Origin: Bradyrhizobium sp. KBS0727
GTDB taxonomy: Bacteria > Pseudomonadota > Alphaproteobacteria > Rhizobiales > Xanthobacteraceae
DNA length: 64,000 bases
Direction of reading: 5' to 3'
Assembly: GCF_005937885.2 (NCBI RefSeq)
Contig: NZ_CP042176.1
Span: 6,505,501 to 6,569,500 of the forward strand
Shown here: positions 38,157 to 47,132 of the stretch, piece after piece
How positions within the stretch are numbered: the first letter of the stretch is position 1
Layout: the number at the start of each line of letters is the position of its first letter
Made by a program: the position numbers and the translations under genes
Notes under the pieces: generated by a model
What the model saw: the letters and a program-made list of their open reading frames with translations, nothing else
What the model was told of the DNA's origin: nothing
The model's database searches: none

Positions 38157-39035
38157 ATGGAACTCTTTACCAACCAAGTCCTGGCCGGCATCGCCACAGG
38201 CGCGATCTACGCCTGCATGGCGCTCGCCGTCGTGATGATCTATCAGGCGATCGACCATCTGAATTTCGCCCAGGGCGAAATGGCGATGTTCTCCACCTTC
38301 ATATCCTGGCAGTTGATGCAGTGGGGCGTGCCCTATTGGGGCGCCTTCGTGCTGACGCTGGCGCTGTCGTTCGCCGGCGGCATCCTGATCGAGCGGCTGC
38401 TGTTCAAGCCGCTCGCCAAGGCGCCGATCCTGACCAACGTCGCCGGCTTCATCGCGTTGTTCGCCATCATCAACAGCGTCGCCGGACTGATCTGGGACTT
38501 CACCATCAAGCAGTATCCGACGCCGTTCGGATCCTCACCCTTCCTCGGCAGCCAGCTGATCTCGACCCATCAGGCCGGCATGATCGGCGTCACGGTGCTG
38601 CTGCTGGTCCTGCTGTTCATCTTCTTCCAGTACACGCGGATCGGTCTTGCGATGCGGGCGGCGGCCTCGCTGCCTGAATCGGCGCGGCTGGTCGGCATCA
38701 ACACCTCCTGGATGATCGCGCTCGGCTGGGGCATGGCGACCGCCATCGGTGCGATCGCCGGCATGCTGATCGCACCGGTGGTGTTCCTCGAGCCGAACAT
38801 GATGGGCGGCGTGCTGATCTACGGGTTTGCCGCGGCCGTGCTCGGCGGCCTGACCTCGCCGCTCGGCGCCGTGATCGGCGGCTTCCTGGTCGGCATCTTC
38901 GAGAATCTCGCCGGCACCTACATCCCCGGCGTCGGTAACGAGTTGAAACTGCCGATCGCGCTTGCGCTGATCATCGTCGTATTGGTCGTCAAACCGGCTG
39001 GGCTGTTCGGCCGGCCCATCGTGAAACGAGTTTGA
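38157..39035 (+). CDS. livH: LivH-type ABC transporter permease
   Basis: Inner-membrane permease of the importer, 292 residues with about eight hydrophobic segments. Typical LivH sequences are FAQGEMAMFSTF near the N-terminus, the TRIGLAMRAAASLPESARLVGI loop (in pieces) and VLGGLTSPLGAVIGGFLVG. Its stop lies 2 bases before the livM start. Confidence 0.91.
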   Translation: MELFTNQVLAGIATGAIYACMALAVVMIYQAIDHLNFAQGEMAMFSTFISWQLMQWGVPYWGAFVLTLALSFAGGILIERLLFKPLAKAPILTNVAGFIALFAIINSVAGLIWDFTIKQYPTPFGSSPFLGSQLISTHQAGMIGVTVLLLVLLFIFFQYTRIGLAMRAAASLPESARLVGINTSWMIALGWGMATAIGAIAGMLIAPVVFLEPNMMGGVLIYGFAAAVLGGLTSPLGAVIGGFLVGIFENLAGTYIPGVGNELKLPIALALIIVVLVVKPAGLFGRPIVKRV

Positions 39036-39037
39036 TC

Positions 39038-40051
39038 ATGAGCGCTGTTGAAGACGTCGTCACAGAAGCCCCGGCCGTCGAGGCCGTTCCGAAAAGAGCC
39101 ATGACGCTCGGCCTCGGCACCTCGCTGGTGGTGCTGGCCGCATTGTGTCTCGCGCCGTTGTTCGTCAAGAACTTCATCATCTTCCAGATGACGATGCTGC
39201 TGATCTACGGGCTGGCGGTGCTGGCGCTGAACATCCTGACCGGCGGTTCCGGCCAGTTCTCGCTCGGCCAGAGCGCGTTCTACGCGGTCGGCGCCTATAC
39301 GTCGGCGATCCTGATGGAACACGCCAACATGAACTACGCGCTGACGCTGCCGATCGCGGGGCTGGTCTGCTTTGCATTCGGCTTCCTGTTCGGCCAGCCG
39401 GCGCTGCGGCTTTCCGGCGTTTATCTCGCGCTGGCGACGTTCGCGCTCGCCACCGCGATGCCGCAACTGCTCAAGCTCGGCTTCTTCGAGCACTGGACCG
39501 GCGGCGTGCAGGGCCTCGTGGTCACCAAGCCGGACGCGCCGTTCGGCCTGCCGATGTCGCAGGACATGTGGCTCTATTACTTCACGCTGGCGATCACGGT
39601 CGGGATCTACATCGCCTCGGTGAACCTGCTGCGGTCGCGTTCGGGGCGGGCCTTCATGGCGATCCGCGACAACGAGATCGCGGCATCGGCCATGGGCGTC
39701 GACGTTGCGCTCTACAAGACGCTGGCGTTCGGCGTCTCGGCGGGCATCACCGGCGTTGCCGGCGGTCTCGGCGCCATCGCCGTGCAGTTCGTGGCGCCTG
39801 ACGGCTACACCATCACGCTCGCGATCTCACTGTTTCTCGGCATGGTGGTCGGCGGCGTCGGCTGGCTGCCGGGCTCGATCGTCGGCTCCGCCTTCATCAT
39901 CTTCGTTCCGAACATGGCCGAAGGCATTTCCAAGGGCCTTTCCGGCGCCGTGTTCGGTGTCCTGCTGTTCCTCGTCATCTTCCTGGTGCCGCACGGCGCC
40001 AGACAGGTTGCGATCGTAGCCCAGGGCCTGATCGCGAAGCTCAAGAGGTAA
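39038..40051 (+). CDS. livM: LivM-type ABC transporter permease
   Basis: Second permease of the importer. Starting at the ATG at 39038 it has 337 residues, with LivM marks SGQFSLGQSAFYAVGAY, RSRSGRAFMAIRDNE and the late GGVGWLPGSIVGSAF. A TTG 6 bases upstream is in frame but overlaps the livH stop and is less likely. The five solute-binding proteins of the following array would all have to dock to this permease pair, as there is no other permease set nearby on this strand. Confidence 0.91.
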   Translation: MSAVEDVVTEAPAVEAVPKRAMTLGLGTSLVVLAALCLAPLFVKNFIIFQMTMLLIYGLAVLALNILTGGSGQFSLGQSAFYAVGAYTSAILMEHANMNYALTLPIAGLVCFAFGFLFGQPALRLSGVYLALATFALATAMPQLLKLGFFEHWTGGVQGLVVTKPDAPFGLPMSQDMWLYYFTLAITVGIYIASVNLLRSRSGRAFMAIRDNEIAASAMGVDVALYKTLAFGVSAGITGVAGGLGAIAVQFVAPDGYTITLAISLFLGMVVGGVGWLPGSIVGSAFIIFVPNMAEGISKGLSGAVFGVLLFLVIFLVPHGARQVAIVAQGLIAKLKR

Positions 40052-40063
40052 ATGGAAACCTTA

Positions 40064-40154
40064 CCGGCTCCGATTGAATCGGAACCGGCCCCGGTCTCTT
40101 GTCTTGATGCATTCCTCCGTGCCAACCAGTGCCTCCCGGCTCAAACCGGGAGGC
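40064..40154 (+). promoter_or_regulatory. Leader with two hairpins between livM and the first binding-protein gene
   Basis: Two stems occupy the gap: CCGGCTCCGATT at 40064-40075 pairing with AATCGGAACCGG at 40077-40088 (one mismatch), and the perfect GCCTCCCGG at 40131-40139 with CCGGGAGGC at 40146-40154, followed by ATGTTTCGTTT. The second resembles a weak terminator or RNA-stabilising processing stem and would let the binding protein be made in excess over the membrane parts. Confidence 0.6.
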
Positions 40155-40205
40155 ATGTTTCGTTTCAAACACGACAAATCAGCAAACCCGAACCAAGGAG
40201 AAATG

Positions 40206-41441
40206 ATGCTGTCCACGTCACCAACAAGAATCGCCGCGTTCACGACGGCGGTCATCGCTTTCGCTGCCATGAGCGGCAGCGCACTCGCCCAGAAGAAATA
40301 CGACACCGGTGCGACCGATACCGAGATCAAGGTCGGCAACATCATGCCGTACAGCGGCCCTGCCTCCGCCTATGGCGTGATCGGCAAGACCGAAGAAGCG
40401 TATTTCAGGATGATCAACGACAAGGGCGGCATCAACGGCCGCAAGATCAATTTCGTCACCTACGACGACGGCTACAGCCCGCCGAAGGCGGTCGAGCAGG
40501 TTCGCAAGCTGGTCGAGAGCGACGAAGTGCTTGTTGTCTTCAATCCGCTCGGCACGCCGTCCAATACCGCGATCCAGAAATACCTGAACTCCAAGAAGGT
40601 GCCGCAGCTGTTCGTGGCGACCGGCGCCACCAAGTGGAACGATCCGAAGAACTTCCCCTGGACCATCGGCTGGCAGCCCTCCTACCAGAGCGAAGCGCAG
40701 ATCTATGCGAAGTGGCTGATGAAAGAGAAGCCCGACGCCAAGATCGCGATCCTCTATCAGAACGACGATTTCGGCAAAGACTACCTCAAGGGCACCAAGG
40801 ACGGTTTTGGCGCCAAGGCCTCCTCCGCCATCATCATGGAAGAGAGCTATGAAGTTTCCGAACCGACCATCGACTCGCACATCGTCAAGATCAAGGCCGC
40901 CAACCCGGACGTGCTGCTGATCTACACGACGCCGAAATTCGGCGCCCAGACCATCAAGAAGACGGCCGAACTCGGCTGGAAGCCGCTGCAGATCATCACC
41001 AACGTCTCGGCCTCGGTCGGCAGCGTGATGGCGCCGGCGGGCTTCGACAACGCCCAAGGCGTGCTGTCGGCGGCCTACGCCAAGGACGGCGCCGATGCGC
41101 AGTGGAACAGCGATCCCGGCATGAAGAAGTGGATCGAATTCCTCGACAAATACATGCCGGGCGCCGACAGGACCGATGGCAGCCTCGTCTATGGCTACGG
41201 CGCCGCCCAGACCCTGGCGAAGGTGCTGGAAATGTGCGGTGACGATCTCACCCGCGCCAACGTCATGAAACAGGCCGCAAGCCTGAAGGACTTTACCCCG
41301 GACACGTTGCTGCCCGGCGTGAAGATCAACACCTCGGCGACCGACTTCGCCCCGATCAGCCAGTTGCAGATGCAGCGGTTCAAGGGACAGAAGTGGGAGC
41401 TGTTCGGCGATACCATCAGCGGCGATGTCGCCTCCGAGTAA
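40206..41441 (+). CDS. ABC transporter substrate-binding protein, array copy 1
   Basis: Periplasmic type I binding protein of the branched-chain (LivJ-like) family. The second of two adjacent ATGs (40203, 40206) lies 5 bases from AAGGAG and gives 411 residues. The signal peptide ends ALA before mature QKKYDTG. The family body has GNIMPYSGPASAYGVIG, DDGYSPPKAVEQ, a ligand-loop region ATGATKWNDPKNFPWT and LYQNDDFGKDYL. It is the first of five tandem paralogues; it keeps NVSASVGSVMAPAGF where later copies vary. Ligand probably a dicarboxylate, fatty acid or related acid (inference from pim genes). Confidence 0.9.
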   Translation: MLSTSPTRIAAFTTAVIAFAAMSGSALAQKKYDTGATDTEIKVGNIMPYSGPASAYGVIGKTEEAYFRMINDKGGINGRKINFVTYDDGYSPPKAVEQVRKLVESDEVLVVFNPLGTPSNTAIQKYLNSKKVPQLFVATGATKWNDPKNFPWTIGWQPSYQSEAQIYAKWLMKEKPDAKIAILYQNDDFGKDYLKGTKDGFGAKASSAIIMEESYEVSEPTIDSHIVKIKAANPDVLLIYTTPKFGAQTIKKTAELGWKPLQIITNVSASVGSVMAPAGFDNAQGVLSAAYAKDGADAQWNSDPGMKKWIEFLDKYMPGADRTDGSLVYGYGAAQTLAKVLEMCGDDLTRANVMKQAASLKDFTPDTLLPGVKINTSATDFAPISQLQMQRFKGQKWELFGDTISGDVASE

Positions 41442-41538
41442 TGCTGCATTGCCGTTCAGGGGCTCCCGGGGCAAATGCGAAGTGTTTGGCCGAATATCAC
41501 GCCCAAGTGACCGGATAACATGAACGGACGGACGACCC

Positions 41539-41572
41539 GCCCTCTGCGACGCAAGCCGCAGAGGGCTTTTTA
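41539..41572 (+). terminator. Intrinsic terminator after array copy 1
   Basis: Perfect 10-bp stem, GCCCTCTGCG (41539-41548) with CGCAGAGGGC (41557-41566), an 8-base loop and a following T run. Confidence 0.92.
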
Positions 41573-41630
41573 TTGACCGGACGTCCGAAACGTATTCAAT
41601 GCAGAAAACAAACCAAACGGGAACCTCGGA

Positions 41631-42857
41631 ATGACTGCTAACCGATGGCGATTGGGAGCCGTTGCAGCCGCACTCGCCTTGTTCGCCGCAACCTGCGGCA
41701 GCGCCGTCGCCCAGAAGAAATATGACCCCGGCGCGTCAGACACCGAAATCAGGATCGGCAATATCATGCCCTACAGCGGACCAGCCTCCGCCTATGGCCC
41801 GATCGGCAAGACCGAAGAAGCCTATTTCAGGAAGATCAATGCCGAGGGCGGCATCAACGGTCGCAAGATCACCTTCATCAGCTATGATGACGGCTACTCA
41901 CCGCCCAAGGCGGTCGAGCAGGCGCGCAAGCTGGTCGAGAGCGACGGGGTGCTGCTGATCTTCAACTCGCTCGGCACGCCATCCAACGTCGCGATCCAGA
42001 AATACATGAACGACAAACAGGTGCCGCAGTTGTTCGTCGCCAGCGGCGCCACCAAGTGGAACAATCCGAAGGATTTTCCGTGGACCATGGGCTGGCAGCC
42101 TTCCTACCAGAACGAAGCGCATATCTACGCGAAGTACCTGCTCAAGGAAAAACCCGAAGCCAAGATCGGCGTGCTCTACCAGAACGACGACTTCGGCAAG
42201 GATTACCTCAAGGGCCTCAAGGACGGCTTTGGCGCCAGGTCGTCGATGATCGTCGCCGAGCAGAGTTACGAGACCTCGGAGCCTGTGATCGACGGCCAGA
42301 TCGTCAAGCTGAAGGCTTCCGGCGTCGACGTCTTCATCAGCATCACGACACCCAAATTCGCGGCGCAGGCAATCAAGCGGATTGCCGAATTCAACTGGAA
42401 GCCGCTGCAGATCGTCGCCAATGTCTCGTCCTCGGTCGGCGGCGTGATGAAGCCGGCGGGTTTCGAAAACGCGCAGGGAATCATTTCCGCGGCCTACGCC
42501 AAGGACGGCGCCGATCCGCAGTGGGACAACGATCCCGGCATGAGGAATTTTGCGGCCTTCCTCGCCAAATACTATCCCGAGGGCAACAAGAGCGACGGCG
42601 TGCTGATCTTTGGTTATGGGGCCGCGCAGACCATGGTGAAGGTGCTGCAGATGTGTGGCGACGATCTCACCCGCGCCAACATCATGAAGCAGGCCGCCAG
42701 CCTGAGGAATTTCGTGCCCGACACCCTGCTCTCCGGCATCACGATCAACACCTCCGCCACCGACTTCGCGCCGATCGTGCAACTTCAGTTGATGCGCTTT
42801 AAAGGCGAGCAATGGGAGCTGTTCGGCGACATCATCGGCGGCGAGCCGAACCACTAG
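41631..42857 (+). CDS. ABC transporter substrate-binding protein, array copy 2
   Basis: Second paralogue, 408 residues. The signal peptide ends AVA before mature QKKYDPGASDTEIRIG. It shares the body of copy 1 but differs at ligand-facing stretches, for example VASGATKWNNPKDFPWT in place of VATGATKWNDPKNFPWT and NVSSSVGGVMKPAGF. A cysteine near the signal-peptide end (TCGSAVA) is not in a lipobox context. The short leader upstream shares GTCCGAAACGTATTCAATGC with a similar stretch before copy 3, so the duplicated unit includes upstream sequence. Confidence 0.9.
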   Translation: MTANRWRLGAVAAALALFAATCGSAVAQKKYDPGASDTEIRIGNIMPYSGPASAYGPIGKTEEAYFRKINAEGGINGRKITFISYDDGYSPPKAVEQARKLVESDGVLLIFNSLGTPSNVAIQKYMNDKQVPQLFVASGATKWNNPKDFPWTMGWQPSYQNEAHIYAKYLLKEKPEAKIGVLYQNDDFGKDYLKGLKDGFGARSSMIVAEQSYETSEPVIDGQIVKLKASGVDVFISITTPKFAAQAIKRIAEFNWKPLQIVANVSSSVGGVMKPAGFENAQGIISAAYAKDGADPQWDNDPGMRNFAAFLAKYYPEGNKSDGVLIFGYGAAQTMVKVLQMCGDDLTRANIMKQAASLRNFVPDTLLSGITINTSATDFAPIVQLQLMRFKGEQWELFGDIIGGEPNH

Positions 42858-42900
42858 AGCGTTTTCCAGCGAGGTGGAAACCGGTTCGCTGGAAAGCGCC
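42856..42900. repeat. Dispersed imperfect palindrome, type F
   Basis: AGAGCGTTTTCCAGCGA at one end, TTCGCTGGAAAGCGC at the other, with ACCGG in the centre. It begins in the stop codon of array copy 2 and resembles the element at 16482-16533. Confidence 0.65.
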
Positions 42901-42950
42901 ATGAACCCAACTCCCGCAAGGCCCCTGCCCGGCCTGTGCGCATAAAGTAG

Positions 42951-42984
42951 GGCCCCCGCGACACCCGTGCGTGGGGCCTTTTCG
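42951..42984 (+). terminator. Intrinsic terminator after array copy 2
   Basis: GGCCCC with a bulged C then GCG pairs with CGTGGGGCC, followed by TTTTCGTT. It is less regular than the other three terminators of the array. Confidence 0.8.
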
Positions 42985-43084
42985 TTGCTGGGAACGGCCG
43001 AAAGGTATTGAATGCCGGCAGGGGCCGCCAAGCGCTCCACACCAAAAACATCGACACATTCATCGTGATCCCAGGGAGGTCAAC

Positions 43085-44314
43085 ATGCCTGCTATCCATG
43101 TGCGATTGGGGGCCCTTTCGGCTGCCCTCATGATACTGGCCGCGACCAGCGGCAGCGCATCCGCGCAAAAGAAATACGACATCGGCGCATCAGACACCGA
43201 AATCAAGATCGGCAACATCATGCCCTACAGCGGACCCGCTTCCGCCTATGGCGTGATCGGCAAGACCGAGGAAGCCTACTTCCGCAAGATCAACGCCGAG
43301 GGCGGCATCAACGGCCGCAAGATCAACTTCATCAGTTATGACGACGCCTACTCACCGCCGAAGACGGTGGAGCAGGCGCGCAAGCTGGTCGAGAGCGACG
43401 AGGTGCTGATCGTCTTCAATCCGCTGGGTACGCCGCCGAATTCGGCGATCCAGAAATACTTGAACCAGAAAAAGGTGCCGCAACTATTCGTCGCCACCGG
43501 CGCCACCAAGTGGAACGACCCGAGGGAATTTCCCTGGACCATGGGCTGGCAGCCCAACTACCAGAGCGAATCCATCATCTACGCGAAATACATTCTGAAG
43601 AACAAACCGGACGCCAAGATCGCGGTGCTTTATCAGAACGACGACTATGGCAAGGACTACCTGAAGGGCTTCAAGGACGGCCTTGGCGCCAAGGCGGCTT
43701 CGATGATCGTGATGGAGGAAAGCTACGAAGTCTCCGAGCCGACGATCGATTCCCACATCGTCAAACTCAAATCGACCGGCGCGGACGTGTTCTTCAACAT
43801 CACGACGCCGAAATTTGCGGCCCAGGCGATCAAGAAGAACATGGAAATCGGCTGGAAGCCGCTGCACTTCCTCAACAACGTTTCGTCTTCGATCGGCAGC
43901 GTCATCAAGCCGGCCGGCTTCGAGAACGCACAGGACATCATCTCCTCGAACTACCTCAAGGATCCAACCGACAAGCAGTGGAAGACCGATAAGGGGATGA
44001 TCGCCTGGAACGAGTTCCTGGACAAATATTATCCGGAGGCTAACCGCGCCGACCTCTCCGTGATGTACGCCTACACCGTGGCGCAAGGCCTCGAGCAAGT
44101 GCTGAGGGCCTGCGGCGACGACCTGACCCGCGCCAACATCATGAAGCAGGCGGCCAGTATCAAGGATCTCGAACTCGGCGGCCTGTTGCCCGGCGTCAAG
44201 GTCAACACCTCGGCGTCCGACTTCGCCCCGATCTCGCAATTGCAATTGATGAAGTTCAAGGGCGAGGGGTGGGAACGCTTTGGTGAAATCCTGAGCGGCG
44301 ACGTCGGCGGTTAA
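43085..44314 (+). CDS. ABC transporter substrate-binding protein, array copy 3
   Basis: Third paralogue, 409 residues from the ATG at 43085, which follows GGGAGGTCAAC. The signal peptide ends ASA before QKKYDIGASDTEIKIG. Compared with the others it has FNPLGTPPNSAIQ, NIDRVK-type changes in the C-lobe, LNNVSSSIGSVIKPAGF and a C-terminal lobe with NADLSVMYAYTVAQG-like sequence (actual NRADLSVMYAYTVAQG) in place of the usual YGYGAAQT, so its ligand or docking face may differ. Confidence 0.9.
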   Translation: MPAIHVRLGALSAALMILAATSGSASAQKKYDIGASDTEIKIGNIMPYSGPASAYGVIGKTEEAYFRKINAEGGINGRKINFISYDDAYSPPKTVEQARKLVESDEVLIVFNPLGTPPNSAIQKYLNQKKVPQLFVATGATKWNDPREFPWTMGWQPNYQSESIIYAKYILKNKPDAKIAVLYQNDDYGKDYLKGFKDGLGAKAASMIVMEESYEVSEPTIDSHIVKLKSTGADVFFNITTPKFAAQAIKKNMEIGWKPLHFLNNVSSSIGSVIKPAGFENAQDIISSNYLKDPTDKQWKTDKGMIAWNEFLDKYYPEANRADLSVMYAYTVAQGLEQVLRACGDDLTRANIMKQAASIKDLELGGLLPGVKVNTSASDFAPISQLQLMKFKGEGWERFGEILSGDVGG

Positions 44315-44341
44315 AGTATTAAGACTCTCGACTAAAGGAGC

Positions 44342-44375
44342 AGCCCCTGCGGCTTTGTCGCAGGGGCTTTTTGTT
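44342..44375 (+). terminator. Intrinsic terminator after array copy 3
   Basis: Perfect 10-bp stem AGCCCCTGCG (44342-44351) with CGCAGGGGCT (44359-44368), a 7-base loop, then TTTTGTTG. Confidence 0.92.
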
Positions 44376-44484
44376 GTGAGCCCCGGGGCAAAATGGTAAC
44401 CACGGCGCAAGTCACCAAGAGCTTTCGATCAAGAAAGCCATGACACATATCATTCCACATCGTGGAAATCGAGGGAGAGACGTC

Positions 44485-45714
44485 ATGCCCGTTATCGCCA
44501 GACCATTGGCCATAGCTTCGACCGCGTTCGCCTTGTTTGCCGTATCCGCCAGCGGAGCGCTGGCGCAGAAAAAATACGACACGGGTGCTACCGATACCGA
44601 AATCAAGGTCGGCAACATCATGCCCTACAGCGGGCCGGCTTCCGCCTATGGCGTCATCGGCAAGACCGAGGCCGCCTATTTCAAGAAGATCAACGATGCC
44701 GGCGGCATCAACGGCCGCAAGATCAACTTCATCAGCTATGACGACGCCTACTCGCCGCCGAAGGCGGTCGAACAGGCGCGCAAGCTGGTCGAGAGCGACG
44801 AGGTGCTGCTGGTCTTCAACTCGCTCGGAACGCCGTCGAACTCGGCGATCCAGAAGTACATGAACTCCAAGAAGGTGCCGCAACTGTTCGTCGCCACCGG
44901 CGCCACCAAGTGGAACGATCCCAAGGATTTCCCGTGGACCATGGGTTGGCAGCCGAACTACCAGAGCGAAACCCAGATCTATGCGAAATATCTCCTGAAG
45001 AACAAGCCGGACGCCAAGATCGCGGTGCTCTACCAGAACGACGATTACGGCAAGGACTACCTGAAGGGCCTGAAGGACGGCCTCGGATCCAAGGCCGCCA
45101 GCATGATCGTCGCCGAGGAGAGTTTTGAGACCTCGGAGCCGACCATCGACAACCATATCGTCAAGCTGAAGTCCACCAATGCCGACGTGTTCATCGACAT
45201 CGCCACGCCGAAATTCGCGGCGCAGGCGATCAAGAAGGTTGCGGAGGTCGGCTGGAAGCCGATGCATTTCCTCAACAACGTTTCGGCCTCGGTCGGCAGC
45301 GTGATCAAGCCGGCCGGTTTCGAGAACGCGCAGGACATCATCTCGGCCGCTTACCTCAAGGACGCTTCCGACAAGCAGTGGGACAACGATCCCGGCATGA
45401 AGGAATTCTACGCCTTCATGAGCAAGGACTTTCCGGAAGGCGATAAGCTCGACGGTGGAACCGTGGTCGGCTACGGCGTCGCCCAGACCCTGGTGCAGGT
45501 GTTGAAGCAGTGCGGCGACAACCTGACCCGCGAAAACGTGATGAAGCAGGCAGCCTCCCTGAAGGACTTCCGCACCGAAGTCCTGCTGCCCGGCATCAAG
45601 ATCAACACCAGCCCGACCGATTTCGCGCCGATTTCCTCGCTTCAGCTCCAGAAGTTCAAGGGCGAGAAGTGGGAACTGTTCGGTGAGGTCATCAACGCCG
45701 ACACCGGCGGCTAG
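44485..45714 (+). CDS. ABC transporter substrate-binding protein, array copy 4
   Basis: Fourth paralogue, 409 residues from the ATG at 44485 with GGGAGAGACGTC upstream; an open extension to 44440 lacks a ribosome site. The signal peptide ends ALA before QKKYDTGATDTEIKVG. It is closest to copies 1 and 3 in the N-lobe and keeps LNNVSASVGSVIKPAGF. The C-lobe has VVGYGVAQTLVQVLKQCGDNLTRENV (in pieces), shared partly with copy 5 (CGDNLTRENVMKQAA). Confidence 0.9.
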   Translation: MPVIARPLAIASTAFALFAVSASGALAQKKYDTGATDTEIKVGNIMPYSGPASAYGVIGKTEAAYFKKINDAGGINGRKINFISYDDAYSPPKAVEQARKLVESDEVLLVFNSLGTPSNSAIQKYMNSKKVPQLFVATGATKWNDPKDFPWTMGWQPNYQSETQIYAKYLLKNKPDAKIAVLYQNDDYGKDYLKGLKDGLGSKAASMIVAEESFETSEPTIDNHIVKLKSTNADVFIDIATPKFAAQAIKKVAEVGWKPMHFLNNVSASVGSVIKPAGFENAQDIISAAYLKDASDKQWDNDPGMKEFYAFMSKDFPEGDKLDGGTVVGYGVAQTLVQVLKQCGDNLTRENVMKQAASLKDFRTEVLLPGIKINTSPTDFAPISSLQLQKFKGEKWELFGEVINADTGG

Positions 45715-45737
45715 CTGACCTGAACTGCGCGAGATCG

Positions 45738-45773
45738 AGCCCCCCTGCGACAGCCTCGCGGGGGGCTTTTTCT
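45738..45773 (+). terminator. Intrinsic terminator after array copy 4
   Basis: AGCCCCCCTGCGA (45738-45750) pairs with TCGCGGGGGGCT (45756-45767) with one bulged T, followed by TTTTCTT. Confidence 0.9.
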
Positions 45774-45870
45774 TGCTTACATTTTTTTCCCCTGTATCAA
45801 TGGCCGGGAAGAAACGACAGGCCCGCTCGACCCGAACGGGCCGCCAAAAACGCTACAGGGAGTTCACTGG

Positions 45871-47112
45871 ATGACCAGCCCGATCAGCCGCCGCTTCGCC
45901 ACCATCCTTCTGGGCCTGTCGCTGGGTTTGACGCTTGCCTTGGCCTCCGGCCACGCCGCGTTCGCGCAGAAGAAATACGACACCGGCGCCAGCGACACCG
46001 AAATCAAGATCGGCAACATCGTCCCCTATAGCGGCCCGGCATCGGCCTACGGCGTGGTCGGCAAGGCGATGGGCGCGGTGTTCAAGAAGGTGAACGATGA
46101 CGGCGGCATCAACGGCCGCAAGATCAACTTCATTTCCTACGACGACGCCTACTCGCCACCCAAAGCCGTGGAGCAGGCGCGCAAGCTGATCGAGAGCGAC
46201 GAGGTGCTGCTGCTGTTCGGCACGCTCGGCACCGCCTCCAACACCGCGATCCAGAAATACGTCAATGGCAAGAAGGTGCCGCAACTGTTCGTCGCCACCG
46301 GCGCCACCAAGTGGAACGACCCGAAGAACTTCCCTTGGACCATGGGCTGGCTGCCCTCCTACCAGAGCGAGTCGCGCATCTATGCAAAGTATCTCGCCAA
46401 GGAGAAGCCGACGGCCAAGATCGCGGTGCTCTATCAGAACGACGACATGGGCAAGGACTACCTGAAAGGCCTGAAGGACGGTTTTGGCAGCGACGCGTCG
46501 CGCATCGTTGCGGAGGAGAGCTACGAGGTGGCGGAGCCGACGGTCGATAACCACGTGGTGCGGCTGAAGTCCTCCAATCCCGATGTCATCATCTTCTTCA
46601 CGACGCCGAAATTCGGCGCGCAGGCGATCAAGAAGATCGGCGAGATGAACTGGAAGCCGGTCACGATCGTCTCCAATGTCAGCGCCTCGACCGCAACCGT
46701 GATGCGGCCCGCCGGGCTCGACAATTCGCAAGGGGTGATATCCGCAGCCTACGCCAAGGACGTCAGCGATCCGCAATGGACCGGCGACGCCGGCATCAAG
46801 GCGTTCGACGAACTGCTCGCGAAGTACCTGCCGGAGGTCAATCGCGTCGATGCCTCCGCGATGACCGGCTACAATATGGCGACCACCATGGTCGAGGTGC
46901 TCAAGCGCTGCGGCGACAACCTGACCCGGGAAAACGTCATGAAGCAGGCGGCGGGCCTCAAGCAACTGGCGCAAGGCGGCCTGCTGCCGGGCATCACGCT
47001 CACCACCGGCCCGGATGATTTCCAGCCGATCGAGCAGTTGCAGTTGATGCAGTTCAAGGGCGAGCGCTGGCAATTGTTCGGCGACGTCATCAGCGGCGAG
47101 CTCAGCAACTGA
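45871..47112 (+). CDS. ABC transporter substrate-binding protein, array copy 5
   Basis: Fifth and most diverged paralogue, 413 residues. The longer signal peptide ends AFA before QKKYDTGASDTEIKIG. It differs from the others at VVGKAMGAVFKKVN, LFGTLGTASNTAIQ, MGWLPSYQSESRIYAK and NVSASTATVMRPAGL, all around the predicted cleft. Unlike copies 1-4 it has no terminator after it; the glycerate kinase gene starts 20 bases downstream, so the two are probably co-transcribed. Confidence 0.9.
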   Translation: MTSPISRRFATILLGLSLGLTLALASGHAAFAQKKYDTGASDTEIKIGNIVPYSGPASAYGVVGKAMGAVFKKVNDDGGINGRKINFISYDDAYSPPKAVEQARKLIESDEVLLLFGTLGTASNTAIQKYVNGKKVPQLFVATGATKWNDPKNFPWTMGWLPSYQSESRIYAKYLAKEKPTAKIAVLYQNDDMGKDYLKGLKDGFGSDASRIVAEESYEVAEPTVDNHVVRLKSSNPDVIIFFTTPKFGAQAIKKIGEMNWKPVTIVSNVSASTATVMRPAGLDNSQGVISAAYAKDVSDPQWTGDAGIKAFDELLAKYLPEVNRVDASAMTGYNMATTMVEVLKRCGDNLTRENVMKQAAGLKQLAQGGLLPGITLTTGPDDFQPIEQLQLMQFKGERWQLFGDVISGELSN

Positions 47113-47132
47113 CCTGATCGCGTGGAGATATC

